Shown in pieces: positions 59,937 to 64,000 of a stretch of 64,000 bases of DNA (the first letter of the stretch is position 1; the number at the start of each line of letters is the position of its first letter). Both the position numbers and the translations under genes were made by a program. The stretch comes from FACHB-1406 sp034189065 (GTDB lineage Bacteria > Cyanobacteriota > Cyanobacteriia > Cyanobacteriales > Spirulinaceae). The stretch spans positions 1 to 64,000 of the forward strand of contig JAXHVQ010000007.1 in the NCBI GenBank assembly GCA_034189065.1. The letters run 5' to 3'. Under the pieces are notes generated by a model. It made no database searches. It saw only the letters and a list, made by a program, of their open reading frames with translations, and was not told the DNA's origin.

Positions 59937-61532
59937 ATGACTCAATCTAACGGCAACGGCTATAAACCCTCGTCCAACGGAAGAAACGGCAAATTTAGAC
60001 CCAACCGCGTCCTTAACTCCGAAACGCAAAGATTGCCTCAAACGCACGATACCGGGTCCTCTGTTGAAACGCGATCGCATCCCGACGCGATCGAGACCTT
60101 CGACCAACCCGTCGTCCTCCGCCAATCCCCCAGTTGGTCTCGCGCCATCGTCTGGACCATTGTCGGCGTGGTTACTTTTGGAGTAGGCTGGGCCTACTTC
60201 GCCAAAATCGAACAGGTGATCCCCGCCACCGGTCAACTCAGACCCCAAGGCACCGTCAAAGAAGTTCAAGCGCCCCTCGAAGGCGTGGTACAAGCCGTCT
60301 ACGTCGAAGACGGACAGCCCGTCGAAGCGGGAGACTTACTCATTCGCTTCGATGCCAACGCCGACACCGCCAAACTCGACTCGGTGAAACAACAGCGCAA
60401 TGCCTTGTTGAAGGAAAATCAAATTTATCGCAGTTTATTGCAACCCTCCGGCAGCGCCAGCTTGCCCGCCGCCATTGTCGGATTGAACCTGCCGCCGGGA
60501 ATTTTAGCCCTCAGAAGCAATCGAGACGCATTGGTGGCTGAAAATCGCCAGTATCGGGCGCAACTCGCCGAAGGAAGCGCCCGCGATGCCGCCCGTTTGC
60601 GCGCCGCCCGCGCCGAAGCTGAAGCCCGCCGCCGCGCCGCCGATTTGGAAGTGGCGCAAATCCGCCAACAATTGCTGCAAACCCAAGGGCAAATTAATAG
60701 CGCCCGGGCGCGACTGGCAACACAACAGGAAATTTTGGGGGACTTGCAAAACCTTTATCAAAATGGTGGTATCGGGCGGTTGCAGTATGTCGAACAGCAG
60801 CAAAAAGTGCAAGACCAACAGGCGGAAATCACTCAACTGGTTCAAGAAGCCAAGCGTTTAGAATTGGATATTGCCCAGGGGAGAGAAGAAACCGTCGTTA
60901 CGGTGACGAGTAATGAGAATGAAATTCGCGATCGCATCGCCGCCAACGAACAGCGTATCGCCGAAATCGACAGCCAACTGTCCCAAGGCGTTCTTCAAGT
61001 TATTGTCAACAACGAAAAGCAAATCGCCGATCTCAACAGTCAGCTTAGCAGCGCCGAACAAACCCTCGAGTATCGAGAACTACGCGCTACCGAATCGGGG
61101 ACAGTGTTCGACCTCCAAGTCCATCAAGGCTTCGTTGCCAACCCAACAACTTCCCTCCTGTCCATCGTCCCCAACCAAAATCTCGTCGCCGAAGTGTTTA
61201 TCACCAACAAAGATATCGGTTTTGTGCGCGAGGGAATGAAAACCGATGTGAGAGTTGACTCCTTCCCCTTTAGCGAATTTGGCGACATCAAAGGCGAGAT
61301 TGTCTCCGTCGGTTCCGATGCCCTTCCCCCCGATGAAGTACATCCCTACTATCGCTTCCCCGCCAAAGTCCGCTTAGATAATCAAGTTTTAGCGGTGAGA
61401 GAGCGAGAAATTCCCTTACAATCGGGTATGGCAGTCAGCGTCAATATTAAAGTGCGCGAAGACCGCCGGGTTATTAATCTCTTTACCGAATTGTTTACCG
61501 ATCGCATCGAAAGTTTGAAGGAGGTGCGGTAG
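59937..61532 (+). CDS. HlyD family membrane fusion protein
   Basis: 531 aa. The cytosolic N-terminus is Asn/Ser rich. A single transmembrane helix follows (SRAIVWTIVGVVTFGVGWAYF, about residues 67-88). A lipoyl half-domain (GQLRPQGTVKEVQAPLEGVVQAVYVEDGQPV) leads into a long periplasmic coiled coil (residues about 140-355), then the second half-lipoyl (ELRATESGTVFDLQVHQGFV) and the barrel part (VSVNIKVREDRRVI). It forms the periplasmic conduit of the type I system with the exporter encoded 49 bp upstream. The length is normal. Confidence 0.92.
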   Translation: MTQSNGNGYKPSSNGRNGKFRPNRVLNSETQRLPQTHDTGSSVETRSHPDAIETFDQPVVLRQSPSWSRAIVWTIVGVVTFGVGWAYFAKIEQVIPATGQLRPQGTVKEVQAPLEGVVQAVYVEDGQPVEAGDLLIRFDANADTAKLDSVKQQRNALLKENQIYRSLLQPSGSASLPAAIVGLNLPPGILALRSNRDALVAENRQYRAQLAEGSARDAARLRAARAEAEARRRAADLEVAQIRQQLLQTQGQINSARARLATQQEILGDLQNLYQNGGIGRLQYVEQQQKVQDQQAEITQLVQEAKRLELDIAQGREETVVTVTSNENEIRDRIAANEQRIAEIDSQLSQGVLQVIVNNEKQIADLNSQLSSAEQTLEYRELRATESGTVFDLQVHQGFVANPTTSLLSIVPNQNLVAEVFITNKDIGFVREGMKTDVRVDSFPFSEFGDIKGEIVSVGSDALPPDEVHPYYRFPAKVRLDNQVLAVREREIPLQSGMAVSVNIKVREDRRVINLFTELFTDRIESLKEVR

Positions 61533-61722
61533 GAGTAGAGACGGTTCATGAAACGTCCGTACATGAGTGACGAGTGGTGAGTGCTAGATTAGGAGCGATG
61601 AGTTATGAGTTATGGGCGATTGATATCGATACGTTAGCTAATAAAAAACAATTTCCAATTCCCGATTCCCAATTCCCAATTCCCAATTACTGTTAAAGTG
61701 TGCGAGTGAGTGAGAGCTAAAT

Positions 61723-64000
61723 ATGAGCAACCTAGTTTTAGAACGTCCTAAAAATTATAGCCAGCAAACCTTGACGGGTGCTGAAATGCTAGTCGTCCTC
61801 GATCCCCGAATTCCCGATGTCGGCAAATTAGCCGCAGGGGTTCTTCCTGGCGCAACGGTTTTGCGACTCGAGGAAACGGGAAACGCGATCGCTCAAATTA
61901 GCTCCTTTTTAGCTCGAAATCCCGGCTTTCGCAGCCTTCACCTCATCGCCCACGGTTCTCCTGGCTGCCTCTATTTGGGGAATGTCACCCTGAATTCAGA
62001 CAATTTAAACGATTATGCGCCCCAACTTCAACAATGGGGAGATTCCCTCGGGAGTTCGACGCTTCAACGGGGCGAAATTTTAATTTATGGCTGCGAAGTT
62101 GCTTGCATACCACAAGGGAAAGAATTTGTCAAGGAATTAGCTCGAATAACCGGTGTAAACGTTGCCGCTTCAGAAACGTTAACTGGGAGTACAGCGCGAG
62201 GGGGGAATTGGGAATTAGAGGTCGCGATCGCGGAAATGCGATCGGCGTTGGCATTTAAACCCGAAACTTTGGCAACCTACGACGGAATATTCGCAACCAT
62301 CCCCGTCGCCGCCGGGGACGTAACGGGGTTAATTAACGCCATTAATACTGCTAACACAAATCCCGGTCCAGATACCATCGAGCTGGCGGGTGGAACCTAC
62401 AGTTTAACCGCTCAGATTGAGGTCTTTGCGGGCACGAACCTATCTGTTTCTAGGGGCTTTGCAGGTCTACCCGAAATTACCAGCGAGATTATTATTCAAG
62501 GAAACGACTCGACCATCGAGCGCAGTGCAGGCGCGACTGAGGATTTTCGGATTTTCTATGTGGACGGGGAAGATGGACTACAGGGCAATCTAACGCTTAA
62601 TAAGCTAACGCTATCTAATGGCTTCGCAAACGCCCCCAGTCCGCCCGCTAGTGCTGGAAATGATGGTGGCGCAATCGTGAGTACAGGAATCGTTACGATT
62701 AGCGAGAGCACTTTAAGCGGCAATAGATCGTTGGATGATGGAGGAGCGATCTCTAACTTTGGCACTCTGAATATCATCGACAGCACTCTGGAGAATAATC
62801 AAGCAGGAGGTGCGGGAGGCGCAATCGACAATCGGCAGATCGTCACCAGCATTGATGCCATACTAAATCTCGACGGCACCACGATTACTGGAAACACGGC
62901 TTTAACCCAAGGTGGCGGCGGAATTAGTAACGATCAAATGGGGGCGGCCGGGACCATAGGCGGTACGTTAATTAGAGAAAATAGCCCCGTCACAGACAAC
63001 ACGCCCAATAATATTGCTGGATCGGTCTTTGCCTCTGACATTGTAGTAAGCGATGGTGCAACAGTTATTGCCGACGGACAAATGACCCCTCCGGTAGATT
63101 TGGGGACGACAACTCCCAACGTAGCTCTCCCCAATACAACATTAACCGTCGAAAATACCGGAAATTTTGACTTGATTTTCGGCACAATTACCGTATCGCC
63201 CAACTTAACGATTGTCACTCCCCCCATGACTGTTGCACCGGGATTAACCGGCGACTTAGTATTAAGCGCCCCGGTTTCCGGCGATGCGGGCGTTTTTAGC
63301 GGTACGGTGGAGATTGAGAGTAACGACGGAGACGATGCCCAAAATATCTACGACTTCGCGGTGCAATACACCGTTGACGGGCCGGAGATTAGCGTTGTAG
63401 ACCCCAATAATGCCGATATTCCCACAGGTACGGGGAATTTCAACTTCGGGACGGTCAACCCCGGAACGACCTTGAACTTCACGATCCAAAACCAGGGAAC
63501 GCAACCGCTGAATTTAAGCAATTTGCAACTGCCCAACGGCTTAGTTTTAGCGGGAACCCTACCAGCATCGGTAGCTGCGGGAGGTTCCACGCCCCTGCAA
63601 CTGCAAATCGATCCCAACTTCACCGGCGCGCTCAGCGGAAGCGTTACATTCGATAACAACGACTTTAACGAAGCGCCCTACCAGTTTGATATTGCGGGAA
63701 CGGTCACCGGAGGACCCGTACCGCCGCAGCCGCCCCAACCGCCCCAACCGCCTCAACCGCCTCAACCGCCTCAACCGCCCGGAGTAGGACCCCTCACCAC
63801 CAACGGCGATAATATCTTCGTCATCGGCGGCAACAACGGACAAACCAACCTCAAGATTCAACTCATCGGGCGACAAGCGGCGTTTATCAACGAAATCGGC
63901 CTGTTCCGAGTGAATGCCAACAACGAAGTGTTAGACGTTCAGGGGAACTCAACGGGAATCGACCCCCACGATCCCAATTATCGGGATGCCGCGATCGCCA
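61723..64000 (+). CDS. Large secreted DUF4347 protein, 5' part, continues beyond window
   Basis: An open frame from the ATG at 61723 to the window edge, about 759 codons with no stop. Residues 1-175 are a DUF4347 domain with HLIAHGSPG and ILIYGCEVA (H77-G78 and G123-C124), the clan CD (caspase-like) His/Cys signature. A beta-helix-like region follows (about 190-450; GGAIVST, GNRSLDDGGAISN, GGAGGAIDN, GGGGISN), then two choice-of-anchor-like Ig domains (about 455-660; NTGNFDLIFGTITVSP; NQGTQPLNLSNLQLP), a PPQ repeat linker (666-686), and the start of a DUF4114-like domain (NLKIQLIGRQAAFINEIGLF). Such proteins are type I secretion substrates with C-terminal repeats; the secretion signal must lie past the window. 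It is the probable cargo of the exporter upstream. Confidence 0.88.
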   Translation, partial: MSNLVLERPKNYSQQTLTGAEMLVVLDPRIPDVGKLAAGVLPGATVLRLEETGNAIAQISSFLARNPGFRSLHLIAHGSPGCLYLGNVTLNSDNLNDYAPQLQQWGDSLGSSTLQRGEILIYGCEVACIPQGKEFVKELARITGVNVAASETLTGSTARGGNWELEVAIAEMRSALAFKPETLATYDGIFATIPVAAGDVTGLINAINTANTNPGPDTIELAGGTYSLTAQIEVFAGTNLSVSRGFAGLPEITSEIIIQGNDSTIERSAGATEDFRIFYVDGEDGLQGNLTLNKLTLSNGFANAPSPPASAGNDGGAIVSTGIVTISESTLSGNRSLDDGGAISNFGTLNIIDSTLENNQAGGAGGAIDNRQIVTSIDAILNLDGTTITGNTALTQGGGGISNDQMGAAGTIGGTLIRENSPVTDNTPNNIAGSVFASDIVVSDGATVIADGQMTPPVDLGTTTPNVALPNTTLTVENTGNFDLIFGTITVSPNLTIVTPPMTVAPGLTGDLVLSAPVSGDAGVFSGTVEIESNDGDDAQNIYDFAVQYTVDGPEISVVDPNNADIPTGTGNFNFGTVNPGTTLNFTIQNQGTQPLNLSNLQLPNGLVLAGTLPASVAAGGSTPLQLQIDPNFTGALSGSVTFDNNDFNEAPYQFDIAGTVTGGPVPPQPPQPPQPPQPPQPPQPPGVGPLTTNGDNIFVIGGNNGQTNLKIQLIGRQAAFINEIGLFRVNANNEVLDVQGNSTGIDPHDPNYRDAAIA

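Overview
This is a cyanobacterial chromosome fragment. HIP1 octamers (GCGATCGC) occur throughout, in genes and between them. Cyanobacterial marker genes include ycf34, an IctB-type membrane protein, a cyAbrB regulator, a DUF3370 protein, a Mo-dependent nitrogenase C-terminal family protein, a three-repeat ribosomal protein S1 and a PatA-like response regulator. Heptamer short tandem repeats (attcatt, aggtttt, aatgacc and ttaaaaa types) lie in many intergenic spaces, as is common in filamentous and some colonial cyanobacteria. No tRNA, rRNA, CRISPR array, intact insertion sequence or prophage was seen. Genus and species cannot be read from the window.

Layout. 1-4.4 kb: a TonB-C-domain secreted protein, the nitrogenase-C family protein, a TIR/deoxyribosyltransferase-like protein, a small orphan and murein transglycosylase MltA. 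4.4-12.1 kb: a giant SF1 helicase with a RelE-like N-terminus and a helical-repeat C-terminus, two tandemly duplicated Uma2 nucleases, an aldo/keto reductase and a decayed xisH/xisI pair. 12.1-20 kb: a CPBP protease, cyAbrB, SdhB, then a repeat-rich zone with an assembly gap and two Ser/Thr kinases, then a Tas-like reductase. 20.6-24.5 kb: an ethylene-receptor-like sensor fused to a class III adenylyl cyclase, whose 3' end overlaps a cytosine deaminase gene. 25-31.8 kb: acetyltransferase, S1 protein with a small upstream ORF, IctB, VapBC, methyltransferase, CCA-adding enzyme and Ycf34. 32-38.4 kb: a TrkH/TrkA potassium uptake operon, a histidine kinase/response regulator pair and HicAB. 38.5-56.6 kb: a GH63-like glycosidase, a CDF-like protein with altered metal sites, PatA-like and CBS-PAS-kinase signalling genes, phosphoesterase, DUF3370, dipeptide epimerase, a CHAT remnant and an SGNH lipoprotein. 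56.9-64 kb: a type I secretion ABC exporter, its HlyD adaptor, and the 5' part of a large DUF4347 secreted protein that runs off the window.

The most notable item is the ethylene-binding-domain/adenylyl-cyclase fusion. All four landmark ethylene-site residues, and all substrate and metal residues of an adenylyl cyclase that I could check, are in place at canonical spacing. Other points: a caspase-like His-Gly/Gly-Cys signature in the DUF4347 domain next to its probable exporter; a collapsed 135-bp tandem array at the assembly gap; two MITE-like families, one of which supplies a kinase stop codon; and a near-identical 20-bp motif upstream of both kinases.

Start codons were moved from the longest open frame where an internal ATG with better context or family fit was clear. 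Functions rest on family and motif recognition by eye; no database search was run.
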